A DNA stretch of 36,388 nt from Gammaproteobacteria bacterium. GTDB taxonomy: Bacteria; Pseudomonadota; Gammaproteobacteria; Pseudomonadales; JAUIET01. The DNA lies in NCBI GenBank assembly GCA_030431775.1, contig JAUIHW010000039.1, forward strand, positions 1-36,388, in the 5' to 3' direction. The number at the start of each line of letters is the position of its first letter. Position 1 is the stretch's first letter. Under the pieces are notes generated by a model. It saw nothing but the letters and a program-made list of their open reading frames with translations. It was not told the origin of the DNA and ran no database searches. The translations under genes and the position numbers were made by a program. Positions 7,400 through 14,029 of this stretch are shown in pieces.

Positions 7400-7782
7400 C
7401 TTTCGGGGCCCATTCTGAAGAACACGGCTTTGTTGCCATCCGGGTCGCGAAAGTAGCCGCCGTAGAAAACGTCTGCAATGCGTTCTCCAGGCTCGCCCTC
7501 GTCGCTGCCGCCCAGTTCGAGCGCTTTGGCATAGAGTTTGTCGACCATTTCCCGAGAGCCCGGGTTGATCGCCACCATATTGCCATTGCCTGGATGACAT
7601 TCCTCTTCATTGTAGGGAACGCATACGGCAATCATGGGTTCCTCCATGCTCTTTCCTATCATGGCAATTCTCCCCATGTCGAACAGCACACTGGCGCCCA
7701 AGTCTGACAGCAGCTCAGACCAGTAGGCTTTGGCGCGCTCCATGTCTTTTACCCCTAGGGTCACGTATCCGATCATTCCCAT
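7396..7782 (-). CDS. VOC family protein (glyoxalase/bleomycin-resistance-like)
   Basis: This 128-aa single-domain VOC protein starts MGMIGYVTLGVKDMERAKAY and ends with the characteristic C-terminal GGYFRDPDGNKAVFF strand pair, in which Asp-Pro-Asp-Gly-Asn is the common family turn. Members of this size act as dimers that bind a metal or small molecule, but the substrate is unknown here. It is convergent with the BLUF gene: the palindrome CTAG (7396-7399) gives both genes their TAG stop, so the transcripts overlap at their 3-prime ends. It is not closely similar to the cassette VOC protein at 233-679. Confidence 0.88.
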   Translation of the reverse strand: MGMIGYVTLGVKDMERAKAYWSELLSDLGASVLFDMGRIAMIGKSMEEPMIAVCVPYNEEECHPGNGNMVAINPGSREMVDKLYAKALELGGSDEGEPGERIADVFYGGYFRDPDGNKAVFFRMGPES

Positions 7783-7882
7783 TCCCTTACACTATCTGTA
7801 AAACGTGAAGAGTAACCAATTTAGGACACACAATCCACTCTGCAAGTAACGCTATGATGCATGGCGGAAAGGAGGCAGGAAT

Positions 7883-8380
7883 ATGAAAATTCTCAATGAG
7901 TTTCGCAAGTTTGCCTTGCGCGGCAACCTGGTGGATATGGCCGTTGGTTTCACGGTAGGCGCTGCTTTTACCTCGGTTGCCAAATCGGTGGTGGATGATC
8001 TGATTATGCCGGTTGTTGCCTGGCTGGCAGGCGGGGCTGATTTTTCCGGTTTATACGTGGTGCTCGCACCGGGCGCTGAGCACGCGGGGCCTTACAGCTC
8101 ACTCCTCGCGGCCAGGGAAGCGGGCGCGATCACTATTAACTACGGGCTGTTTATCAACAGCCTGTTTGCCTTTTTCCTGGTGGCTCTGGTGATGTTTTTT
8201 ATCGTGCGCAGCTTTAACCGCATCGAGGAAAGTCTGGAAGAGCAATTTGGCTCGGACGCAACCGACCCTGACGAGCTCGGTAGCAAGAAATGCTTTTTTT
8301 GCCGAACGCAGATTCCGGCCAAGGCCATTCGCTGCCCAAACTGTACCTCTGAACTGGAAGGCACTGGCATAATGCCGTGA
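7883..8380 (+). CDS. mscL: Large-conductance mechanosensitive channel MscL with zinc-ribbon-like tail
   Basis: MscL opens under membrane tension to release solutes during osmotic downshock. Residues 1-110 are canonical: an amphipathic N-terminus (MKILNEFRKFALRGNLVDMA), TM1 (VGFTVGAAFTSVAKSVVDDLI), a periplasmic loop and TM2 (about 90-108, LFINSLFAFFLVALVMFF). The protein is 165 aa, against about 135 in E. coli. The extra C-terminus contains four Cys (137, 140, 151, 154) in a CxxC-x10-CxxC pattern resembling a small zinc ribbon, just after the usual cytoplasmic helix. AAAGGAGG lies about 9 nt before the ATG. A TATGAT box about 30 nt upstream could be a -10 element, without a clear -35. The role of the tail is unknown. 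Confidence 0.95.
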   Translation: MKILNEFRKFALRGNLVDMAVGFTVGAAFTSVAKSVVDDLIMPVVAWLAGGADFSGLYVVLAPGAEHAGPYSSLLAAREAGAITINYGLFINSLFAFFLVALVMFFIVRSFNRIEESLEEQFGSDATDPDELGSKKCFFCRTQIPAKAIRCPNCTSELEGTGIMP

Positions 8381-8400
8381 GTTTCCTCACTGTGTTTCGC

Positions 8401-8994
8401 TCAGTTGTCCTCGGGTTCTTCTTTTAGTCGAACCGGACCAAAGCGGCCGGCAATCTTGCCGTGCATCGGTGCATAAAAGTCGCGCAGGGTTTGCATATCT
8501 TTGCCAATATCATTACTGGGCGTGAGCGGGGGGCCGAAGCCACCGCGTTTTTTGGAATAGTCCAGGTAAGACGGCACGATGGGCACTGCGGCCAGCCGGG
8601 CGATATGATAGAAGCCGGACTTCCAGTAATCCGTTCGCTGCCGGGTGCCCTCCGCTGGCACCACGATTACCAGTTGGTCTCTTGGAGCAAAAGTAGCGGC
8701 CATGGCTTCCACGAGATTGCGATTCTCATGCCTGACCACGGCGACACCACCCAGGGCACGCATCAGCCAGCCAAAGGGCGGCCGAAACAGGCTTGCCTTG
8801 CCCAGCCAGGAGATGGGAATATCAAAAGCAGCCGCGTACAACTGCATTAGAACGAAATCCCAGTTTGAGGTATGCGGTGCGGCGATCAACACATATTTGT
8901 CTGCCGCAGGTCGCTGCCCTTCAATAGTCCAGCCGAGCAGCCCCAGCATGGCGCGCGCTGCCTTATTACGTATGGCCAATAGCAGGCACTCCAA
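8401..8994 (-). CDS. PlsC-like lysophospholipid acyltransferase (LPLAT family)
   Basis: This roughly 197-aa protein carries the two acyltransferase signatures: HTSNWD (H-x4-D active site, about residue 41) and PAEGTRQR (EGTR phosphate-binding motif, about residue 113). It is shorter than E. coli PlsC and lacks long membrane helices, resembling the small LPLAT proteins annotated as glycerol acyltransferase. A role in membrane-lipid remodelling is likely, but the acceptor is unknown. The start is uncertain: TTG 8994 gives the full N-terminus, there is no ATG in frame before MLGLLGW, and the ribosome-binding site is weak. It is convergent with mscL (20 nt apart). The hpa cluster ends just upstream on the same strand, so it might be transcribed with it. 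Confidence 0.85.
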   Translation of the reverse strand: MECLLLAIRNKAARAMLGLLGWTIEGQRPAADKYVLIAAPHTSNWDFVLMQLYAAAFDIPISWLGKASLFRPPFGWLMRALGGVAVVRHENRNLVEAMAATFAPRDQLVIVVPAEGTRQRTDYWKSGFYHIARLAAVPIVPSYLDYSKKRGGFGPPLTPSNDIGKDMQTLRDFYAPMHGKIAGRFGPVRLKEEPEDN

Positions 8995-9098
8995 ATTCTG
9001 TGCCTACCGCAGTGAGACCCACGTTGAAACAGTGCCGAAATGGCCCGGTGAATGGTGTTTGTTGCATACTACAGTCAGTGGCCAGAAGGCACCGGCGA

Positions 9099-9902
9099 TC
9101 AATAACCAGCGCCTTCAGAGGTGGCGCTATTATCACCGCTTTTTACCTTTTCGGCCAGCGCTCGACAGGCCCCAGCCAACAAAGACACGTCAACACCCAC
9201 ACCAATAAACTTTGCGCCAAGCTGTGCGTAGTGGTGGGCCAACTGCAAGTCTACCGCAAGCACACCGGCGGCTTTGCCGGCCGCCTGAATGGTTTGAAAA
9301 CCCTGCTCGATGGCGCCTACGACCTCCGGGTGCCCTGGGTTCCCAATGTGGCCCATTGAAGCCGATAAATCGGAAGGGCCAATAAATACGGCATCCACAC
9401 CGTCCACTTGAACAATTGCTTCCAGGTTTTGCATAGCGGTACGTGTTTCAGCCTGCACCACCAGACAAATTTCATCATTCGCCTGGGTGAGATAAGCTGG
9501 AATACCATTCCAGTGTGCGGCACGCGCCATCGACGTGCCGAGCCCGCGAATGCCGTCCGGTGGGTAGCGCAGGTCTTGAACCAGGGCTTGGGCCTGCTCC
9601 GCGGTATCCACCATCGGCACCAGAAAGCTCTGCACGCCAATGTCCAGCAACTGTTTCAACTGCGCAGTTCGGCCTTCTGCAGGACGTACCACAGCCGGCA
9701 CCTGGTAGGGCGCAATGGCCTGCAAATGATGCTGCACGTCCATGAGACTATAGGGCGCGTGTTCACAATCGATCAACAGCCAGTCGAAACCGGCGCCAGC
9801 CGCAATTTCAGCGACGCTGCTGTGAGGAAGACCCAGCCACAGGCCGTAGTGGGTGCCGGCCTGGCTGAGCATGTTCTTGAAGGCATTTACAGGCAGTTTC
9901 AT
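9099..9902 (-). CDS. hpaI: 4-hydroxy-2-oxo-heptane-1,7-dioate aldolase (HpaI)
   Basis: HpaI cleaves 4-hydroxy-2-oxoheptanedioate to pyruvate and succinic semialdehyde, the last step of homoprotocatechuate meta-cleavage. It is a class II, divalent-metal aldolase of the HpcH/HpaI family. The 267-aa sequence keeps the catalytic set at a constant +3 offset from E. coli HpaI: H48 (DCEHAPYS), R73 (VVRPAEG), E152 (VQAETRT) and D178 (IGPSDLS). It is the last gene of the hpa operon, 12 nt after hpaH. Its C-terminal tail (SGDNSATSEGAGY) is low-complexity. A related family activity, 2-keto-3-deoxy-glucarate aldolase, is possible on sequence, but the neighbourhood settles on HpaI. Confidence 0.93.
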   Translation of the reverse strand: MKLPVNAFKNMLSQAGTHYGLWLGLPHSSVAEIAAGAGFDWLLIDCEHAPYSLMDVQHHLQAIAPYQVPAVVRPAEGRTAQLKQLLDIGVQSFLVPMVDTAEQAQALVQDLRYPPDGIRGLGTSMARAAHWNGIPAYLTQANDEICLVVQAETRTAMQNLEAIVQVDGVDAVFIGPSDLSASMGHIGNPGHPEVVGAIEQGFQTIQAAGKAAGVLAVDLQLAHHYAQLGAKFIGVGVDVSLLAGACRALAEKVKSGDNSATSEGAGY

Positions 9903-9914
9903 GCGGGCTCCCGG

Positions 9915-10724
9915 TTACACGAATTGGCAGCGAATGTCACCCAGCGGCCCGTAGTCGGCGCGAATTCGATCACCGCTTTTCACCTTGATGGGCCGGGTAA
10001 ACGAGCCTGACAATAAAATCTGGCCTGGCTCCAGGCTAATGCCATGCGGTGCAAAGCGGCGGGCTATCCAGCAAATGCCATTGGCCGGGTGATCCAATAC
10101 ACCGGCCGCCAGCCCGGTTTCTTCCAGCACGTCATTCTGGTAACAGAGCGCGCCACACCAGCGCAGGTCGCGTTCACCGGGCTGCAGTCGTTGCTCACCC
10201 AGGATGATGCCGGCATTGGCGGCGTTGTCAGAGATGGTGTCGAACACGGTGCGGGTGTAGCCGCTTTCCGGGTGCACCCGGTGGCTGCGCGCGGCAATCA
10301 GCTCCAGTGCGGGTACCACGTAATCCGTCGCGTTCATCACATCGTCAATGCTGAGCTTGTCGCCGAACAGGCGTTCCTTCAGTACAAAGGCAAATTCAAC
10401 CTCAATGCGCGGGTCAATGAAATCAGCGGCGCGGATGTCAGCGCCATTGTCGAACAGCATGTCATCCAGAAGCACGCCATAGTCCGGCACATCAATTTTC
10501 ATGGCTTCCTGCATGGCGCGTGAAGTCAAGCCGATTTTGTAACCGATCACCTGGCGTCCGTCCGCCACCTTCTGCTCTACCCAGGAGGACTGGATTGCGT
10601 AGGCGTCATCCATATCCATGTTCGGATGGGTTAGTGTGACCGGGTCAATGGCCTGGCGGGATTTCTCCGCCTCATATAAATCGTTTGCCGCTTGTTGAAT
10701 ATCAGCTTTGGAGAGGGTGGACAT
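9915..10724 (-). CDS. hpaH: 2-oxo-hept-4-ene-1,7-dioate hydratase (HpaH)
   Basis: HpaH adds water to 2-oxohept-4-ene-1,7-dioate in the homoprotocatechuate pathway, supplying the substrate of HpaI. The 269-aa length fits the family, which is related to MhpD/XylJ hydratases and to 4-oxalocrotonate decarboxylases. Recognisable parts are GYKIGLTSRAMQ (about residue 85), the acidic DPRIEVEFAFVL segment that supplies metal ligands, and the C-terminal SGSFTRPIKVKSGD and ADYGPLGDI. It lies 4 nt downstream of hpaF and 12 nt before hpaI, indicating tight co-transcription. Confidence 0.93.
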   Translation of the reverse strand: MSTLSKADIQQAANDLYEAEKSRQAIDPVTLTHPNMDMDDAYAIQSSWVEQKVADGRQVIGYKIGLTSRAMQEAMKIDVPDYGVLLDDMLFDNGADIRAADFIDPRIEVEFAFVLKERLFGDKLSIDDVMNATDYVVPALELIAARSHRVHPESGYTRTVFDTISDNAANAGIILGEQRLQPGERDLRWCGALCYQNDVLEETGLAAGVLDHPANGICWIARRFAPHGISLEPGQILLSGSFTRPIKVKSGDRIRADYGPLGDIRCQFV

Positions 10725-10728
10725 GCGC

Positions 10729-11109
10729 TTACAGATGGTCTCGTACAGTGTTGTGATTGTGACGGAGTTTTTCCGGAAGTTCGGTCATTTCAAAAGATAA
10801 AGCGACGCCCTGTGTGCTACTCAATGGTTCAAAATGGGCCAGGAATACCTCGCGCAGCGCAGTAAACGCGCTGAGCTGCTCGGCCTCCGTGCGGCCACTG
10901 CCGATCCTGAAATTCAGATGCACAAAGGCAAACTCCGGCCGCCCGTCAGCGACAAAAAAGTCCTGACATGGGTGCGCGCGACTGCGCAGGCCAGCCTGTG
11001 GAAACAACCCGGTGCTGGCGGCGGTCTGGTGCAGTTTGGCGAACAGCTCGCGCAGCGCCAGCGTATTTGAATTGATATTGGTCGAGTACTCAAGAATGAA
11101 ATGCGCCAT
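10729..11109 (-). CDS. hpaF: 5-carboxymethyl-2-hydroxymuconate delta-isomerase (HpaF), catalytic Pro replaced
   Basis: HpaF (CHMI) is a small trimeric tautomerase-superfamily enzyme that isomerises 5-carboxymethyl-2-hydroxymuconate. The 126 aa match the family length, and the sequence follows E. coli CHMI in outline: HFILEYSTNI, then AGLRSRAHP, FAFVHLNFRIGSGR and ALSFEMTEL. The start codon is followed by GCG (Ala), whereas the family's catalytic residue is the N-terminal Pro exposed after Met removal (MPHFI in E. coli). The genomic sequence around the start reads ATGGCGCATTTC, so the change needs only one base. The enzyme may have reduced or altered activity, or this may be a sequence variant. 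ATG 11109 overlaps the hpaD stop by one base. Confidence 0.88.
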   Translation of the reverse strand: MAHFILEYSTNINSNTLALRELFAKLHQTAASTGLFPQAGLRSRAHPCQDFFVADGRPEFAFVHLNFRIGSGRTEAEQLSAFTALREVFLAHFEPLSSTQGVALSFEMTELPEKLRHNHNTVRDHL

Positions 11110-11936
11110 CAGGCTGCCTCAAGTTCAACGATACCCACCGTGCAGCCGACCGCAAAGATCGGGATAGGCCGGTAATAATGCACCTTGCCACTCAAGCCTT
11201 CAGTGGCCCCTGACACGGCGATAAAGGTGCGTATTTCAAAGCCGCCCTGGCCGGCATCGAGATAGGTTTGCTCGTCGCTGTAGTCCAAAAGGCGTTGCTT
11301 GTCATTTTTGCACCAGCGGTCAAGAAAATCCCGGTCCCAGGCCTCGTCGATTTTGCCGGAATCCGGGGTGGCCGGCCAATGCGAGATACCGCCGGTGCCG
11401 ACAATCGCGATGCGCTCAGGTACTGCGTCGCAGGCTTTGCGCAAGGCCTGGCCGAAAGCCCAGGCCCTGTGCAGTGGTGTTAGCGGTGGCCCCTGACAGT
11501 TGATGTTGACCGGAATAACCGGCAAGTCGTAACGCGGCGTCAGAAAGTTCAACGGCACGCTGATGCCATGGTCGAATTTCCATTCCTCTGCGTACGCCAG
11601 ATCGACATCCTGCATGATGGTTTCAATCAGGCGGCGCGACAGATCGACATTGCCAGGTATGGTACGCCGCTGAATGCCCAGCCAGTCCGGGTCCTCGATC
11701 GGGCCCTGATAGTCCTCGGCCATGCCCATGCAATAGGCTGGCATATTGTTCATGAAGAAATTGGCGAAGTGCTCGGCGGCGATCACCACCAGAGCATCCG
11801 GCCGGCTGGCTTCCAGCGCCTGGCGCATGTCGTCGAAGGCCGCATAAAAAGTATCGGCGTCGTCCGGGTCGGCCATGTGCTTGCGTCCGGTAATACCGGG
11901 CGCATGAGAACAAACCCCCGCAAAAACTAAACTCAT
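11109..11936 (-). CDS. hpaD: Extradiol ring-cleavage dioxygenase, LigB-type catalytic subunit (HpaD)
   Basis: This Fe(II)-dependent type III extradiol dioxygenase should open the ring of 3,4-dihydroxyphenylacetate between C2 and C3. The 275-aa protein has the LigB-fold ligands and acid-base residues where expected: H11 (CSHAPGI), H56 (AAEHFANFF), H123 (FDHGISVPL), H186 (GISHWPAT) and E234 (GGFEIRT). The gene overlaps the upstream LigA-like small-subunit gene by 4 nt (ATGA), suggesting translational coupling and a two-subunit enzyme. Its place among hpaE, F, H and I argues for homoprotocatechuate as substrate. LigB relatives can also use protocatechuate or gallate, so the substrate is inferred from the neighbours. 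Confidence 0.9.
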   Translation of the reverse strand: MSLVFAGVCSHAPGITGRKHMADPDDADTFYAAFDDMRQALEASRPDALVVIAAEHFANFFMNNMPAYCMGMAEDYQGPIEDPDWLGIQRRTIPGNVDLSRRLIETIMQDVDLAYAEEWKFDHGISVPLNFLTPRYDLPVIPVNINCQGPPLTPLHRAWAFGQALRKACDAVPERIAIVGTGGISHWPATPDSGKIDEAWDRDFLDRWCKNDKQRLLDYSDEQTYLDAGQGGFEIRTFIAVSGATEGLSGKVHYYRPIPIFAVGCTVGIVELEAA

Positions 11937-12247
11937 ACGGCCCCCTTACCGTCAGTGGTAGCATACAAACCTGCGCGCACATTGCCGTGCTCTGCCAGGG
12001 CATCGCGCATCGCTTGAATGTAGTCAGGCCAGGCATAACCGCACATGGCAGCGTAGTGCATGAGAATTTGCCCGTTGACCCCCAGAATATACAGCATGCC
12101 GATGTCCGGCTTTTTCAGCGCGGTGATTTCCTCTTCATCCAGCCGATAATCCTGCAGCACGCTGTCCTGGTCGGCAAAATAGGCTTTCTGCAGCTTTTCG
12201 TCGCGGTTCAGGTTGTATAAAAGTTTTTGTACGTAATACAGGCTCAT
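11933..12247 (-). CDS. LigA-like small subunit of an extradiol dioxygenase
   Basis: This 104-aa helical protein resembles the alpha (LigA) subunit of protocatechuate 4,5-dioxygenase: an N-terminal YYVQKLLYNLNRD helix, a DYRLDEEEITALKKPDIGMLY segment, and a GVNGQILMHYAAMCG helix that in LigA caps the active site of LigB. It lies between hpaE (1 nt gap) and hpaD (4-nt overlap). I chose ATG 12247 because the protein then starts at the family's normal position and does not run into hpaE. E. coli HpaD works without such a subunit, so this gene is an uncommon addition to an hpa operon. It probably forms an alpha-beta complex with the downstream LigB-type protein. Confidence 0.87.
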   Translation of the reverse strand: MSLYYVQKLLYNLNRDEKLQKAYFADQDSVLQDYRLDEEEITALKKPDIGMLYILGVNGQILMHYAAMCGYAWPDYIQAMRDALAEHGNVRAGLYATTDGKGAV

Positions 12248-12248
12248 A

Positions 12249-13766
12249 TCAGCGCCCCAATACCGGTACTTTGTGGGTGCCATGAGCGACGCACACGTTC
12301 TTGGTTTCCATGTAAAAATCGAAGCTGTAATCTCCGCCATCGCGGCCGATGCCGGACATCTTCACGCCACCGAATGGCGAGGGGAGGTTGCGATTATTTT
12401 CGGAGTTAATCCACAGCATGCCGGCCTCGACCTGGCGGGCTAAACGCATCGCCCGCCCGCTGTTCTCAGTCCAGATATAAGCAGAAAGGCCATAGTCGGT
12501 GTCGTTGGCAATGGCGACTGCCTGTTCTTCAGTGTCAAAACTGATGGCCGTTAGCACCGGGCCAAAAATTTCCTCGCGGGCTACGCGCATGTTGTTGTCC
12601 GCGTTGGTAAACAGGGTGGGAGCAACGTAATTGCCTGCCCCCAGGTCGTCGCGACGCTGGCCGCCAACTGCCACAGTGGCACCGTCCTGCCTGGCGATAT
12701 CCATGTAACTCATTACCTTGTTGAAATGCCCGCTGTGTACCAGTGGGCCGACCTCAGTCTGTGGGTCGAGCGGGTGGCCAACGCGCAGTTTCCTGACTCG
12801 CTCCTCCAATGCAGCGACAAAGCGCTCACGAATGCCGGACTGAATCAGAAGACGACTGGAGGACGTACATCGCTGCCCATTCAGGCTGTAAATCATAAAC
12901 ACCACAGCGTCCAATGCGCGGTCAAAATCCGCATCATCGAAAACGATCACCGGATTTTTGCCGCCCAGCTCGAAATGCATGCGCTTAAGCGTTTCTGCGC
13001 CCTGGCGCATAATATGGCTGCCGGTCGCACTTTCCCCCACCAGTGCCACAGCCTTGATGGCCGGATGTTCGGTTAGCCGTTTGCCGGACACCTCACCAAA
13101 GCCGTTCACGGTGTTCCATACGCCGTCGGGAATGCCAGCGTCTTTGGCGATTTCCGCCAGCAGATACGCGGACAGCGGCGTCAGTTCAGCAGGCTTGTGC
13201 ACGATCGTACATCCTGCTGCCAACGCTGGCGCTATTTTCCAAGTGGCCAGCATAAACGGTGTATTCCACGGGGTGATGATCCCCACCGGGCCGATCGGGT
13301 AGCGCAGCGTGTAGTTGGTGTGCTCGGCCTGCAACAGCGCCTGGCCATCACCGGCCTCCGGTGCTTTGTCAGCGAAAAAACGGAAGTTGGCGGCGCCGCG
13401 TACCGCCGCCGCCTTCATAAACCGAATGGCCTGGCCGCAGTCCATCGATTCCACCAGGGCAATCTCCTCGGCCCGCTCAACAATCTTGTCGGCAAAATGA
13501 TTAAGCAGCTTTTTGCGTTCCGCACCCGGCATGTCCCGCCAGTTCGCGAACGCCGCCTCGGCCGCCTCGCAAGCCGCATCCACGTCATCCACGGAGCCCT
13601 CGGCCACCTCGCCCAACGTCGATTGGTCCACCGGCGTTGTATTGCTGAAGGTCTTGCCATTGCCCGCGGTAAATTCCCCGCCGATAAAATGCCCGGTCAC
13701 AGTGGACTGAAATCGCTGCAGATAGTTGCCGGCTTTTTCCAGGTTTTGTTCGAACTCGTTGCTCAT
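12249..13766 (-). CDS. hpaE: 5-carboxymethyl-2-hydroxymuconate semialdehyde dehydrogenase (HpaE)
   Basis: HpaE oxidises the semialdehyde from ring cleavage to 5-carboxymethyl-2-hydroxymuconate using NAD. The 505-aa sequence is a full aldehyde dehydrogenase: GPVGIITPWNTPFMLATWK (substrate and cofactor site), FELGGKNPVIVFDD with the general-base Glu, and NGQRCTSSSRLL with the nucleophilic Cys. I chose ATG 13766 (protein starts MSNEFEQNL); the frame stays open upstream to 13988 only because it reads through the 113-nt repeat element. It is the first gene of the - strand hpa operon. Its promoter should lie in 13767-14029 together with the palindromic operator candidate. Confidence 0.93.
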   Translation of the reverse strand: MSNEFEQNLEKAGNYLQRFQSTVTGHFIGGEFTAGNGKTFSNTTPVDQSTLGEVAEGSVDDVDAACEAAEAAFANWRDMPGAERKKLLNHFADKIVERAEEIALVESMDCGQAIRFMKAAAVRGAANFRFFADKAPEAGDGQALLQAEHTNYTLRYPIGPVGIITPWNTPFMLATWKIAPALAAGCTIVHKPAELTPLSAYLLAEIAKDAGIPDGVWNTVNGFGEVSGKRLTEHPAIKAVALVGESATGSHIMRQGAETLKRMHFELGGKNPVIVFDDADFDRALDAVVFMIYSLNGQRCTSSSRLLIQSGIRERFVAALEERVRKLRVGHPLDPQTEVGPLVHSGHFNKVMSYMDIARQDGATVAVGGQRRDDLGAGNYVAPTLFTNADNNMRVAREEIFGPVLTAISFDTEEQAVAIANDTDYGLSAYIWTENSGRAMRLARQVEAGMLWINSENNRNLPSPFGGVKMSGIGRDGGDYSFDFYMETKNVCVAHGTHKVPVLGR

Positions 13767-13834
13767 AGACTGGCTCTTTTTGGATAACAAGTTAATCAAT
13801 TCGTTGAGCTTAGACAAGCATGGCATAGAAGTAA

Positions 13835-13947
13835 GGCTTGGTGGCCAATAGCCCTCTCCATGACCGTTTGAGACATGGATGTCGAAAACGAGCCCCCCAG
13901 GGAAGGGTTCACGGCGTGTCATGGAGAGGGCTATTGGCCACCAAGCC
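13835..13947. repeat. 113-nt structured repeat element, copy 1
   Basis: The element consists of a 30-nt arm (13835-13864, GGC...GAC), a 53-nt core (13865-13917) and a perfectly complementary 30-nt arm (13918-13947, GTC...GCC). The core contains hairpin GACA-TGGA-TGTC (13872-13883) and a second stem GAGCCC/GGGTTC (13890-13895 with 13905-13910), followed by ACGGCGT. Read as a single strand it folds into a three-way junction closed by a 30-bp stem. A second copy with the same geometry and core but different arms lies at 20995-21107. This copy lies between the divergent hpaE and hpaG genes, so it falls in one of their leaders. I do not recognise a named family. Confidence 0.9.
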
Positions 13948-13980
13948 GAAGTTAAACACTTTCCAAGCTCGCCTAAAGAT

Positions 13981-13994
13981 GTTAACATGTTAAC
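13981..13994. promoter_or_regulatory. Candidate HpaR operator palindrome
   Basis: GTTAACATGTTAAC is a perfect 14-bp palindrome 36 nt before the hpaG start and 215 nt before hpaE, in the only divergent gap of the cluster. MarR-family repressors bind palindromes of this size, and the cluster encodes its own MarR-type regulator (14898-15341). No clear -35/-10 pair could be assigned on either strand. Binding by HpaR is inferred from position. Confidence 0.5.
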
Positions 13995-14029
13995 CAGTTT
14001 AAAGTAAAGCCCATAAGCAAGGAGCCCGC

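Noticed and set aside
13835-13947. The 113-nt element as an ordinary transcription terminator
   Set aside because: It lies between divergent genes here and the second copy has no T-run, so termination does not explain it.
13767-13988. N-terminal extension of hpaE by 74 codons
   Set aside because: The extension reads through the 113-nt repeat element and has no homology to aldehyde dehydrogenases; ATG 13766 fits the family.
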